A stretch of 64,000 nt of DNA from Viridibacterium sediminicola (GTDB taxonomy: Bacteria > Pseudomonadota > Gammaproteobacteria > Burkholderiales > Rhodocyclaceae), in contig NZ_JBDIVE010000007.1 of the NCBI RefSeq assembly GCF_039631295.1, positions 1 to 64,000 on the forward strand, read 5' to 3'. Of this stretch, positions 51,923-60,268 are shown piece by piece. The position numbers and the translations under genes were made by a program. Numbering within the stretch: the first letter of the stretch is position 1; every line of letters starts with the position of its first letter. The notes below the pieces were generated by a model. The model searched no databases. It saw nothing but the letters and a program-made list of their open reading frames with translations, and had not been told where the DNA came from.

Positions 51923-52635
51923 GGTTTGTCAGGCGTGGTCGAAGGCGGCAGGGCGGCGATGGTCTGTTCGAGCAGCGTGCCCTGGCCGCCGAGCAGGGCT
52001 TCCAGGCGCGGCAGCAGGGGGCCGAGGCGTTCATCGAGATAAGTGCGGATGGTATCGACCGTCACTTGCGTGCCGCGCTCGATCTCGATGTTGACCATGT
52101 CGCCCAGCTGTTTGGCATCGAAGGTGGTGGCGCGCAAGGTCTCGGGGATGAACCACACGCTGAAGCGGCGCGTGGCGCGATCCACATCGCTGACCGTGAG
52201 GCTGCAGCCATTCACGGCGATATAGCCCTTGGCGAAGATGTAGTGCATCCACTCGGGCGCCACTTCGAAGCGCATCACCTTGTTGTTTTCCGGCGTCTCG
52301 ATGCCGACGATGCTGGCCGTGCAATCGACGTGGCCGGACAGCGGGTGGCCGCCGATCTCGGCGCCATCATGCGCGGCGCGTTCCACATTGAAGCGCTGGC
52401 CTTCGCTGATGTTGGCGAGGGTGCTGCGCACCAGGCTCTCCTGCATCACGTCGAACTCGGCCCAGCCGCTGGCGTGGCGTGTGACAGTGAGGCAGACGCC
52501 ATCGACGGCGACGCTGGCGCCGATTGCGAGGCCCGCGTCGAAGTCGGGAGGGAAATCCAGGGTCAGCGTGTAGAGGCCTTGCTTGCGTTCAAGCTTGGCG
52601 AGACGGGCCGTGCCTTTGACGATTCCGGTGAACAT
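51919..52635 (-). CDS. ribE: riboflavin synthase alpha subunit
   Basis: 238 residues. Two tandem lumazine-binding barrels: MFTGIVKGTARLAKLERKQG with GASVAVDGVCLTVT, and GHVDCTASIVGIETPENNKV with GYIAVNGCSLTVSDVD. The C-terminal trimerisation helix is followed by a longer than usual tail. It makes riboflavin from two lumazines. Its place inside the rnf operon, translationally coupled to rnfG, links flavin supply to a flavin-dependent complex. Confidence 0.95.
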   Translation of the reverse strand: MFTGIVKGTARLAKLERKQGLYTLTLDFPPDFDAGLAIGASVAVDGVCLTVTRHASGWAEFDVMQESLVRSTLANISEGQRFNVERAAHDGAEIGGHPLSGHVDCTASIVGIETPENNKVMRFEVAPEWMHYIFAKGYIAVNGCSLTVSDVDRATRRFSVWFIPETLRATTFDAKQLGDMVNIEIERGTQVTVDTIRTYLDERLGPLLPRLEALLGGQGTLLEQTIAALPPSTTPDKP

Positions 52636-52644
52636 TATTGAATG

Positions 52645-53154
52645 TTATGACTTAAAAGAGTTGGTTGGTTCGAGACACTCAGCAATGAGGTCCCATCGAT
52701 TGCGATACGGCTCGATACTCCAAAGGTGCGCATAAGCGTTAGGTGGAATATTCACTGCTCGCACAGAGCTGTCTTTGTGGCTTTGACCCAATTTACCCGG
52801 GGCATCCAACCAGCGTTGGTGAAATTCACTCACATGTTTGGACATGATGGCAGCTGGAATGATGAAGTATTCAAAAGCTGCGTCCGAGTTCGCAAGAGGA
52901 ATTCCGGCAAGTATCCAAAAAAATCTGGGGCCAAAATTCCTTTCCGCTTTCATTCCCACACTGCAGGTTTTTGTTCCTGGAATAAAAGTTTTGACCTGTA
53001 TGTGAACAAAACTTGTGCCTTCTCTGTTGCTGCACAGGACATCAGTGTTCGGCGTATTCCCCAGCGTGACGACAGCTGCGTATCCACGACGGCAAAGCTC
53101 GCCCGCAACAAAGAACTGGCTTGCATTGCCACGCGCAGATTTGTCTCGTTCCAT
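52645..53154 (-). CDS. putative PD-(D/E)XK-like nuclease-fold protein inserted in the rnf operon
   Basis: 169 residues from ATG 53154. The N-terminal half reads GNASQFFVAGELCRRGYAAV, then NTPNTDVLC and FVHIQVKT: Glu19, Asp38, Gln53 and Lys55 fit an E-D-QxK restriction-endonuclease-like site. The C-terminal half (AAIMSKHVSEFHQRWLD, NRWDLIAECL) is unrecognised. Clearly lower GC than the flanking rnfD and ribE, only two to ten bases from each, so it is a neat later insertion. Activity is inferred from pattern only. Confidence 0.6.
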   Translation of the reverse strand: MERDKSARGNASQFFVAGELCRRGYAAVVTLGNTPNTDVLCSNREGTSFVHIQVKTFIPGTKTCSVGMKAERNFGPRFFWILAGIPLANSDAAFEYFIIPAAIMSKHVSEFHQRWLDAPGKLGQSHKDSSVRAVNIPPNAYAHLWSIEPYRNRWDLIAECLEPTNSFKS

Positions 53155-53156
53155 CT

Positions 53157-54176
53157 CTAATGCTTCTTGTGCCCGAAGACCGGTGGCTGGGTCTTCATGT
53201 CGATGATGGGCACGCAGAGATTCATGAGCAGGGTGGCGAATGCGACGCCATCCGGGTAGGCGCCGAAGCTGCGCACGATCCAGGTGATCAGCGCGGCACC
53301 GAGGCCGAACAGCAGCTTGCCGCGCGGCGTGGTGGCGCCCGAGACCGGATCGGTGAGGATGAAGAAGGCGCCGAGCAAGGTGCCGCCGCTGGCAAGGTGG
53401 AACAGCGGGCCGGGATAGGCTTCGCCGTGCGCCAGCGTTGCAATGCCGGCAATCAGGCTCAAGCCGCCGAGGAATGCGAGCGGGATGTGCCAGGTGACGA
53501 TGCGCTGCTGCCACAGATAGAGACCGCCGGCCAGATAGGCGAAGGCGATCCACTCCCAGCCCTTGCCGCCAAAGCTGCCGAAGCCCGCGCCTTGCACGAC
53601 TTGTGCGACGCTGGCGCCGCTCTCGCGCAGGCCGGTGCGCAAGGCATCGAGCGGCGTGGCGCTGGTCAGCGCGTCCACCGCCGCATTGCCGCCGTGCGCG
53701 CCGAAAATGTGTTGTAACTGCAGGCCGCTGTCCAGACCGAGTGACGGCCACTGCGACATCAGCGAGGGGAAGGCGACGATCATCACCGCATAGGCGACCA
53801 TCGCCGGATTGAAGGGGTTCTGGCCGAGGCCGCCATACAGCTGCTTGGCGACCACGATGGCGAACGCCGTGCCGACCACGACCATCCACCAGGGGCCGAT
53901 GGGCGGGAAGGCCAGCGCGATCAGCCAGGCCGTGACAACCGCCGAGAGGTCCGGCAGGAAGAGGCCCAGCGGTCGGCCACGCAGCTTGAGCAGCAGCGCT
54001 TCGGCAATCAGTGCTGTGACGGTGGCGAGCAGAATCTGCACCAGGACGCCGATACCGAACTGCCAGACATAGACGGCAATCGCCGGCACGAGGGCCAGCA
54101 GCACCTTGAGCATCACTTGCGTGACGCTGGTCTGGGCGCGAACGTAGGGGGAGTTGTTGGAGCGGCTAGGCAGCAC
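53157..54176 (-). CDS. rnfD: ion-translocating oxidoreductase subunit D
   Basis: 339 residues with about nine helices. Covalent FMN site TSATPLDAL with Thr174, and GGLGQNPFNPAMVAYAVMIV, are diagnostic. The start appears to be GTG at 54176 (MLPSRSNNSPYVRAQTS). Normally it follows rnfC directly; here an oxidoreductase gene intervenes. Confidence 0.93.
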   Translation of the reverse strand: MLPSRSNNSPYVRAQTSVTQVMLKVLLALVPAIAVYVWQFGIGVLVQILLATVTALIAEALLLKLRGRPLGLFLPDLSAVVTAWLIALAFPPIGPWWMVVVGTAFAIVVAKQLYGGLGQNPFNPAMVAYAVMIVAFPSLMSQWPSLGLDSGLQLQHIFGAHGGNAAVDALTSATPLDALRTGLRESGASVAQVVQGAGFGSFGGKGWEWIAFAYLAGGLYLWQQRIVTWHIPLAFLGGLSLIAGIATLAHGEAYPGPLFHLASGGTLLGAFFILTDPVSGATTPRGKLLFGLGAALITWIVRSFGAYPDGVAFATLLMNLCVPIIDMKTQPPVFGHKKH

Positions 54177-54212
54177 GGCTAAGTCCTGTTGTGCGGTAAT
54201 GTTGGCGGTGGC

Positions 54213-55169
54213 TCACGGCTTCAAACTCTCGCGAATCATGTCCATCACCTGCATGTTGCGGATCGTCTCATCCAGTGTCAGCAAGGGCGCACGGCCTTCC
54301 AGCGCGGCAGCCGAGAAGTCACGGAATTCGGCGCCGTAGCGGTCCGATTCAGCAATCGCGATGCGCTCGGTGCCGGCCTTGGTATGGACGAGGATTTCGC
54401 CAGCTGGGTCGAGGAAGGTGTCGGGAATCTCCAGCACGCCCAGCGTGCCAATGACTTCGGCATGCATGCGGCCATGCGCGTTGAAGCCGCAGTGGATGTT
54501 GGCGATCAGCCCGTCTTCGTACTGCAGCAGGGCCGAGAGATTCACATCAACGCCTTGCTCGTATTCGGCAACAGCCTTGACGCTCAGCGGCACGGCGCCG
54601 GTGATCAGGCCGACCAGGTTCACCGGGTAGCAGCCGACATCGTAGAGCGCGCCGCCGCCCAGCTCGGGCTGCGCCTTGATGGTATTGGGCCGGTCGAGGA
54701 AGAAGCGGAAGCTCGCATTGATGTGGCGCAGCGGGCCGAGCACGCCGCTTTCGATGAGCTCCTGCACGCGCCGCGCACGGTCGGTGTAGCGGTACATGAA
54801 GGCTTCCATCAGCAGCTTGCCATGCGCCTGCGCGACAGCGGTCATCTCGCGTGCTTCGGCAGCGTTCATGGCCAGCGGCTTTTCGCACAACACATGCTTG
54901 CCGGCTTTGAGCGCGGCGATGCTCCAGGGCTTGTGCAGCGAATTGGGCAGCGGCACGTAGACGGCGTCGACATCGGGGTCGGCGAGCAGGGCCTCGTAAC
55001 TCAGATGTAGGCGTGCCAGCGGGAACTGCGCGGCGCACTCGGCAAGCTTGTTGGCGTCGCGCGAGGCGATGGCAACCAGCTCGGCATTGCCGGCGCGCAG
55101 CAGGGCGGGAATCGCATTGAGACGGGCGATGCGCGCATAGCCGAGGATGCCCCAGCGCAGCTTATTCAT
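54213..55169 (-). CDS. Gfo/Idh/MocA family oxidoreductase between rnfC and rnfD
   Basis: 318 residues from ATG 55169 (a GTG one codon earlier is also possible). N-terminal Rossmann fold RWGILGYARIARLNAIPALL binds NAD(P); the central CEKPLAMNAAEAREM has the conserved Lys-Pro, and GGALYDVGCYPVNLVG is the family's second domain motif. Oxidises a sugar, inositol or similar alcohol; substrate unknown. Codon usage looks native. It overlaps the rnfC stop region by eight bases. Confidence 0.85.
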   Translation of the reverse strand: MNKLRWGILGYARIARLNAIPALLRAGNAELVAIASRDANKLAECAAQFPLARLHLSYEALLADPDVDAVYVPLPNSLHKPWSIAALKAGKHVLCEKPLAMNAAEAREMTAVAQAHGKLLMEAFMYRYTDRARRVQELIESGVLGPLRHINASFRFFLDRPNTIKAQPELGGGALYDVGCYPVNLVGLITGAVPLSVKAVAEYEQGVDVNLSALLQYEDGLIANIHCGFNAHGRMHAEVIGTLGVLEIPDTFLDPAGEILVHTKAGTERIAIAESDRYGAEFRDFSAAALEGRAPLLTLDETIRNMQVMDMIRESLKP

Positions 55170-56736
55170 CACGCTTGCCTTCGCTGGCTTCGGCGGCGGC
55201 TTCCTTCTGCGCCTGGGCGCGGGCCAGGGCCGCAGCGATCAGGGCTTTCTTGGGATCTTCCGCCGCCTCGCCGGTAGCAGCCGGCGCTTCGCTGCTGGCG
55301 GCCGGTTTGGTGGCGCGGGCGGCCAGCTTCTCGGCTTTTTCCTGCTTTTCGCGTTCCTGACGGAAATTGCGGAACTCGAAGCGCTCGCGTGCCGCGTCGG
55401 CCGAGTCCTTCTGCTTCTCGCGATCCCAGATTTCGCTCTTGGCAAAACGGTAGTAATCGACCAGCGGAATGTGCGAGGGGCAGACGTAGCTGCAGCAGCC
55501 GCATTCGATGCAGTCGAAGAGGTGGAACTCCTGCGCTTTGCCAAAGTTCTTGGCGCGTGAGTGCCAGTACAGTTCGAAGGGCTGCAGGTCAGCGGGACAA
55601 GCGCGGGCGCATTCGCCGCAGCGGATGCAGGGCATCTCGGGCGGTGGCGGCGCGAACAGCGTTGGGCTGGCGGCAATCACGCAGTTGGTGGCCTTGACCA
55701 CCGGCACGTCGAACGCCGGCATGCGGAAACCCATCATCGGGCCGCCCATGATGAATGCATCCGTATCGGGCTTGAGGCCGGCGAGCTTGACGAGGTGATC
55801 CATCGGCGTGCCGAACAGCACTTCGTAATTGCGCGGCTGTTCGACATTGCCAGCGACGGTGACGATGCGCGAGATCAGCGGGCGGCGCAGCTCGACGGCT
55901 TCGTAAATCGCGTAGGCGGTGCCGACGTTGAAGCACTGCACGCCGTAATCGGTGGAGCGCTCGCCATGCGGCACTTCGATGCCGGTGAGCACGCGGATCA
56001 GCTGCTTGGCGCCGCCAGCGGGGTAGCGCGTCGGCACGGCGATGGTGTCGATGCCGACGATGTCCTTGCAAGCGGCCTGCATCGCAGCGATGGCTTCGGG
56101 CTTGTTGTCCTCGATGCCGATCAGCACCTCTTCGGCGCAGAGCAGGTGACGCATGATGGCGATGCCGCGCAGGATCAGCGCGGGCCGCTCGCGCATCAGG
56201 AGATCGTCGCAGGTGATGAAGGGTTCGCACTCGGCGCCATTGATGACCAGGGTCTTGAGCGGCGTATCGCGCCCGGCGCGCAGCTTGAGGTGGCTGGGGA
56301 ATACCGCGCCACCGAGGCCGACGACGCCGGCGTCACGCAGGAAGTCGCGCAGGGTGTTGGCATCGGTATTGCGCCAGTCCAGCGGCGCTTCGTCCAGCCA
56401 GCGCTCCTCGCCATCGGGTTGCAGCACCACGCAGAGCGTGGTCAGGCCCGAGGTGTGCGCCATCACGCGCGGCTCGACGGCCAGCACGGTGCCGGAGGTC
56501 GAGGCGTGGATGGCGGATGAGAAGTTGCCGTCGGCATCGCCGATGCGCTGCCCTTTGAGCACCTTGTCACCAGCCGACACCAGCGGGTGTGGCGTGCCGC
56601 CAATGCTCTGATGCAGAGGAATCACCAGTTCGGCCGGCAGCGGTACCTGGGCAATCGGCGCGCGCGTCGAATCGGTCTTGTGCGTGGCAGGCTTGACGCC
56701 GCCGTTGAAGCTGAAAAGTTGGCGAAGTGCGTTCAT
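55162..56736 (-). CDS. rnfC: ion-translocating oxidoreductase subunit C
   Basis: 524 residues from ATG 56736. Contains the NADH/FMN-binding region (GVVGLGGAVFPSHLKL, VINGAECEPFITCDD) and two [4Fe-4S] clusters at Cys370/373/376/380 and Cys409/412/415/419. The C-terminus is an Ala/Glu/Lys-rich tail, as usual in proteobacterial RnfC. It is preceded by a 136-base gap containing a long hairpin repeat. Confidence 0.95.
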   Translation of the reverse strand: MNALRQLFSFNGGVKPATHKTDSTRAPIAQVPLPAELVIPLHQSIGGTPHPLVSAGDKVLKGQRIGDADGNFSSAIHASTSGTVLAVEPRVMAHTSGLTTLCVVLQPDGEERWLDEAPLDWRNTDANTLRDFLRDAGVVGLGGAVFPSHLKLRAGRDTPLKTLVINGAECEPFITCDDLLMRERPALILRGIAIMRHLLCAEEVLIGIEDNKPEAIAAMQAACKDIVGIDTIAVPTRYPAGGAKQLIRVLTGIEVPHGERSTDYGVQCFNVGTAYAIYEAVELRRPLISRIVTVAGNVEQPRNYEVLFGTPMDHLVKLAGLKPDTDAFIMGGPMMGFRMPAFDVPVVKATNCVIAASPTLFAPPPPEMPCIRCGECARACPADLQPFELYWHSRAKNFGKAQEFHLFDCIECGCCSYVCPSHIPLVDYYRFAKSEIWDREKQKDSADAARERFEFRNFRQEREKQEKAEKLAARATKPAASSEAPAATGEAAEDPKKALIAAALARAQAQKEAAAEASEGKRDE

Positions 56737-56748
56737 TTTCAAACACCC

Positions 56749-56856
56749 TCACCGCAAAGGCGCGAAGGGCCGCAAAGGGCTGCAAAGGACTTCAAAGGCA
56801 AATTCAAAACGTTTTCCTTCGCGGCCCTTTGCATTTTCTTTGCGCCTTTGCGGTGA
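56749..56856. repeat. CACCGC-type long hairpin between rnfB and rnfC
   Basis: Arms TCACCGCAAAGGCGC (56749-56763) and complement (56842-56856), with internal partly complementary GCGAAGGGCCGCAAAGGGC and CCTTCGCGGCCCTTTGC. Related to the elements at 8339, 26036 and 29892. Confidence 0.8.
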
Positions 56857-56872
56857 AAGATTTTCTGCTCGT

Positions 56873-57430
56873 TCATGCTGCGCTTTGTTCCTTGAGCGGA
56901 ATGACCGGATAACGCCACTTCCAGGTGTCCACGGTTTCTTTCACGACTTCCATCGTGATGCAATCGACCGGGCAGGGCGCCAGGCACAGCTCGCAGCCGG
57001 TGCACAGCGGCGCGATGATGGTGTGCATCTGTTTGGCGGCGCCGGAGATGGCGTCCACCGGGCAGGCCTGGATGCACAGGGTGCAGCCGATGCAGGTGTT
57101 CTCGTCGATGAAGGCGACCGATTTGGGCTTCTCGGTGCCGTTCTCGGCATTGAGCGGCTTGAACTCGCGGCCGAGCAGGTCCGCCAGCTTGCGGATGCCT
57201 TCTTCACCACCGGGCGGGCATTGATTGATGTCGGCCTCGCCATTGGCAATCGCCGTGGCGTAGGGCTTGCAGCCGGGGTGGCCGCACTGGCCGCACTGGG
57301 TCTGCGGCAGGATGGCGTCGATCTTGTCGACCAGCGGATCGCCTTCGACCTTGAACTTGAGCGAAGCCCAGCCGAGTACGGCACCGATCACCAGTGCCAG
57401 GCCGAGCATGACGAGGATGGCATTCAGCAT
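56873..57430 (-). CDS. rnfB: ion-translocating oxidoreductase subunit B (ferredoxin-like)
   Basis: 185 residues from ATG 57430. N-terminal helix (AILVMLGLALVIGAVLG), a four-Fe-S domain with Cys46/49/54/71, then two ferredoxin-type clusters at Cys113/116/119/123 and Cys143/146/149/153. The open frame extends 81 codons further upstream (to 57673) through a tandem repeat, giving RLTPF repeats; family N-termini favour the ATG at 57430. That ATG is preceded only by CCCGACTCACC, with no Shine-Dalgarno sequence. Confidence 0.93.
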   Translation of the reverse strand: MLNAILVMLGLALVIGAVLGWASLKFKVEGDPLVDKIDAILPQTQCGQCGHPGCKPYATAIANGEADINQCPPGGEEGIRKLADLLGREFKPLNAENGTEKPKSVAFIDENTCIGCTLCIQACPVDAISGAAKQMHTIIAPLCTGCELCLAPCPVDCITMEVVKETVDTWKWRYPVIPLKEQSAA

Positions 57431-57433
57431 GGT

Positions 57434-57690
57434 GAGTCGGGAGTCGGGAGTCGGGAGTCGGGAGTTGGGAGTCGGGAGTCGGGAGTCGGGAGTCGGGAGT
57501 CGAAAAGGCGTGAGTCGAAAAGGCGTGAGTCGAAAAGGCGTGAGTCGAAAAGGCGTGAGTCGAAAAGGCGTGAGTCGAAAAGGCGTGAGTCGAAAAGGCG
57601 TGAGTCGAAAAGGCGTGAGTCGAAAAGGCGTGAGTCGGCGGGGGTTTTCCACTCCCCACTCCCGACTCTCCACTCGCGAGAAAAGTTACG
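57434..57690. repeat. compound tandem repeat between rnfA and rnfB
   Basis: From the rnfB start outward: about nine GAGTCGG heptamers (57434-57500, one variant GAGTTGG), then eight perfect 15-mers TGAGTCGAAAAGGCG (57511-57630) with a ninth near-complete copy at 57497-57510, then a complementary tail CCACTCCCCACTCCCGACTC near 57650-57669. The 15-mer keeps all three minus-strand frames open. Related elements at 33080-33158 and 49777-49803. Confidence 0.92.
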
Positions 57691-57694
57691 CATT

Positions 57695-58276
57695 TCAGTA
57701 TTTATCCAATCCAGCAAAGCCCATGAAGGCCAGGCTCATCAGCCCGGCGGTCACGAGGGCGATGGCGCTGCCACGGAAGGGCAGCGGGATGTCGGCACCA
57801 TCGAGCCGTTCGCGGATGCCGGCGAACAGCACCAGGGCCAGCGAGAAGCCGACCGAGCTGCCAAAACCGAACACGATGGCTTCGAAAAAATTGTGGCGAT
57901 AGGCCACCGATAGCAGCGGGATGCCCAGCACCGCGCAGTTGGTGGTGATCAGCGGCAGGTAGATGCCCAGCACCTGATGCAGCACCGGACTGGTCTTCTG
58001 CAGCACCAGCTCGGTCAGCTGCACGATGGCGGCGATGACGACGATGAAAGCCAGGGTGCGCAGGTAGGCGACGTCGAAGGCGCTGAGCAGGTAGTGGTCG
58101 ATCAGGTAGCTGGTGCCACATCCCAGGGTCAGCACGAAGGTGGTGGCTGCACCCATGCCGATGGCTGTCTCGTACTTCTTCGAGACACCCATGAAGGGGC
58201 ACAGGCCGAGGATGCGCACGAGGACGACGTTGTTGACCAGAACCGCGCCGATCAGCAGCAAGAGGTAATGACTCAT
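57695..58276 (-). CDS. rnfA: ion-translocating oxidoreductase subunit A
   Basis: 193 residues from ATG 58276. Six helices; NNVVLVRILGLCPFMGVSKK and LPLITTNCAVLGIPLLSVAY hold the conserved cysteines that bind the intramembrane iron-sulfur centre with RnfE. First gene of the rnf operon, ten bases after pyrD, so it may share the pyrD transcript. Confidence 0.95.
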   Translation of the reverse strand: MSHYLLLLIGAVLVNNVVLVRILGLCPFMGVSKKYETAIGMGAATTFVLTLGCGTSYLIDHYLLSAFDVAYLRTLAFIVVIAAIVQLTELVLQKTSPVLHQVLGIYLPLITTNCAVLGIPLLSVAYRHNFFEAIVFGFGSSVGFSLALVLFAGIRERLDGADIPLPFRGSAIALVTAGLMSLAFMGFAGLDKY

Positions 58277-58286
58277 GGGACTCCCT

Positions 58287-59309
58287 TCAGCGCGGGCGCG
58301 CTGCCTGCTCGGTAGCCTTGATGCAGTCGCCCACCAGTTCCGGCCCGCCGTAGATGAAGCCGGTGTAGATCTGTACCAGGCTGGCGCCGGCGGCGATCTT
58401 CTCGGCGGCATGTGCCGCCTCGGTGATGCCACCGACACCGATGATCGGCACTTCGCTGGCCAGACGCCGGGCCAGTTCCGCAATCACCAGGGTGGATTTC
58501 TCACGCACCGGGGCGCCGGACAGGCCGCCTGCTTCATTGGCGTGCGGCTGACCTTCGACGCCCTCGCGTCCGATCATGGTGTTGGTGGCGATGACGCCAT
58601 CGATGCGGTGACGGCGCAGCGCGTCGGCAATCGTGACGATCTGTTCCTCATCGAGGTCAGGCGCAATCTTCAGCGTCATCGGCACATAGCGGCCGTGCTG
58701 ATCGGCCAGCGCGGTCTGGCGCGCCTTGAGCGTGCCGAGCAGGGCGTCCAGTTCGGATTCGCCTTGCAGCTGGCGCAGGTTCTTGGTGTTCGGCGAGGAG
58801 ATGTTGATCGTCACATAGCTGGCGTGGGCATAGACCTTGTCCAGGCAGATCAGGTAGTCGTCGACCGCGCGCTCGATCGGCGTGACGAGGTTCTTGCCGA
58901 TATTGATGCCCAGCACGCCCTTGAACTTGCTGGCCTTGACGTGGGCGACCAGATTATCGACGCCATGGTTGTTGAAACCCATGCGGTTGATGATCGCCTT
59001 GCGCGAGGGGATGCGGAACATGCGCGGCTTCGGGTTGCCCGGTTGCGCCAGCGGCGTGACCGTGCCGACTTCGATGAAGCCGAAGCCGAAGCTGGCGAGG
59101 CCGTCGATGACTTCGCCATTCTTGTCCAGACCGGCGGCCAGGCCGACGCGGTTGGGGAAGCGCAGTCCCATGACTTCGACGGGCTCGGCCTGCACGCGCC
59201 CGCAGCTTGGGATCAAGCCACCGAGGTTGCGAAGGGTCGAGAGGGTGAGTTCGTGCGCGGTCTCGGGATCGAGTGCGAACAGCAGCGGGCGGGCGATTTG
59301 ATAGAGCAT
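58287..59309 (-). CDS. pyrD: dihydroorotate dehydrogenase (quinone), class 2
   Basis: 340 residues. N-terminal membrane-association helices (YQIARPLLFALDPETAHELT), FMN barrel motifs NRVGLAAGLDKNGEVIDGLA and INISSPNTKNLRQLQ (catalytic Ser), and the C-terminal ASLVQIYTGFIYGGPELV are class-2 hallmarks. Oxidises dihydroorotate to orotate with quinone as acceptor. It lies just before rnfA. Confidence 0.95.
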   Translation of the reverse strand: MLYQIARPLLFALDPETAHELTLSTLRNLGGLIPSCGRVQAEPVEVMGLRFPNRVGLAAGLDKNGEVIDGLASFGFGFIEVGTVTPLAQPGNPKPRMFRIPSRKAIINRMGFNNHGVDNLVAHVKASKFKGVLGINIGKNLVTPIERAVDDYLICLDKVYAHASYVTINISSPNTKNLRQLQGESELDALLGTLKARQTALADQHGRYVPMTLKIAPDLDEEQIVTIADALRRHRIDGVIATNTMIGREGVEGQPHANEAGGLSGAPVREKSTLVIAELARRLASEVPIIGVGGITEAAHAAEKIAAGASLVQIYTGFIYGGPELVGDCIKATEQAARPR

Positions 59310-59371
59310 GGCGCGATTTTAAGCGATTTCGGGCGCTTCCGTCCTTGCTCTGATACAGCTTCGGCAGCGTT

Positions 59372-60268
59372 TCAAGGCGCCGGCATCTCGCAATACGAGG
59401 GCTCAAGGTGGGTGGTGACATGTGCGCGGCCCAGCGCATCGCTGATGCGTTGCTCGATTTCATCGAGCATTTCGTGCGAGCTGTCGACCCGCCAGTCACC
59501 CGGCACCAGCACATCGACGTGCACGAAGCGCTGGCTGCCGGCACGCCGCGATTTGAGCTTGCCCCAGCTGACGCCGCGTTCGCCATAACTGTTGAGCACG
59601 GCTTCGACCTGGGCCAGCTCTTCCTCGGGCAGGGCCTGGTCCATCAGGCCGTCGGCCGCGCCGCGCATCAGGTGCCAGCCTTCGAACAGGATGTGCAGGG
59701 CCACCGCAATGGCGATCAGTGCATCCAGCCATTGCCAGCCGGTCAGGGCGACGCCGGCCAGGCCGCAGATGACGCCGATGGTGGTCCACACATCGGTCAT
59801 CAGATGGCGTGCATCCGCATCGAGGGCGACCGAGTGCAGGCGCTTGGCGGCTTTGGACAGCGTGCGGGAGACGGCGAAGTTCAGCGCTGTGCTGGCTGCC
59901 GAGAGCCACAGACCGAGGCCCAGGGACTCCAGCGGAGCCGGATTGAAGAGGCGCGGAATCGCCGCCCACAGAATGGCGCCGGCGGCGGCGAAGATCAGTG
60001 TCCCCTCGAAACCGCTGGAAAAATATTCGGCCTTGCTATGGCCGAAGGGATGTTCTTCGTCCGGCGGCTCATTGGCGATCTGGATCATGGCCAATGCAAA
60101 CAGGGCGCCGGCCAGATTGACGAAAGATTCCAGTGCGTCCGATAGCAGGCCGACCGAGCCGCTGATTTTCCAAGCGATGAGTTTGAGCGTGATGGTGGCT
60201 ACTGCTGCTGCAATCGACAGGTGAATGTAGCGCGTGGCGCCGGAAGCCTGGGTGATGAATTTGAACAT
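59372..60268 (-). CDS. cation diffusion facilitator family transporter
   Basis: 298 residues from ATG 60268. Six helices; metal-site motifs in helix 2 (GLLSDALESFVNLAG, here Asp with Glu-Ser replacing the usual HxxxD pairing) and helix 5 (ADARHLMTDVWTTIGV), and a cytoplasmic C-terminal metal-binding domain (VHVDVLVPGDWRVDSSHEML). It probably exports Zn2+, Fe2+ or a similar ion. The 36-residue upstream frame is not conserved-looking. Confidence 0.85.
   Translation of the reverse strand: MFKFITQASGATRYIHLSIAAAVATITLKLIAWKISGSVGLLSDALESFVNLAGALFALAMIQIANEPPDEEHPFGHSKAEYFSSGFEGTLIFAAAGAILWAAIPRLFNPAPLESLGLGLWLSAASTALNFAVSRTLSKAAKRLHSVALDADARHLMTDVWTTIGVICGLAGVALTGWQWLDALIAIAVALHILFEGWHLMRGAADGLMDQALPEEELAQVEAVLNSYGERGVSWGKLKSRRAGSQRFVHVDVLVPGDWRVDSSHEMLDEIEQRISDALGRAHVTTHLEPSYCEMPAP

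Noticed and set aside
57497..57630. Possible CRISPR array
   Set aside because: Units are 15 bases and directly tandem without spacers, and there are no cas genes.
57431..57673. N-terminal extension of RnfB through the tandem repeat
   Set aside because: RLTPF/TPDSR repeats are not part of the RnfB family; kept only as a finding because the frame is open.
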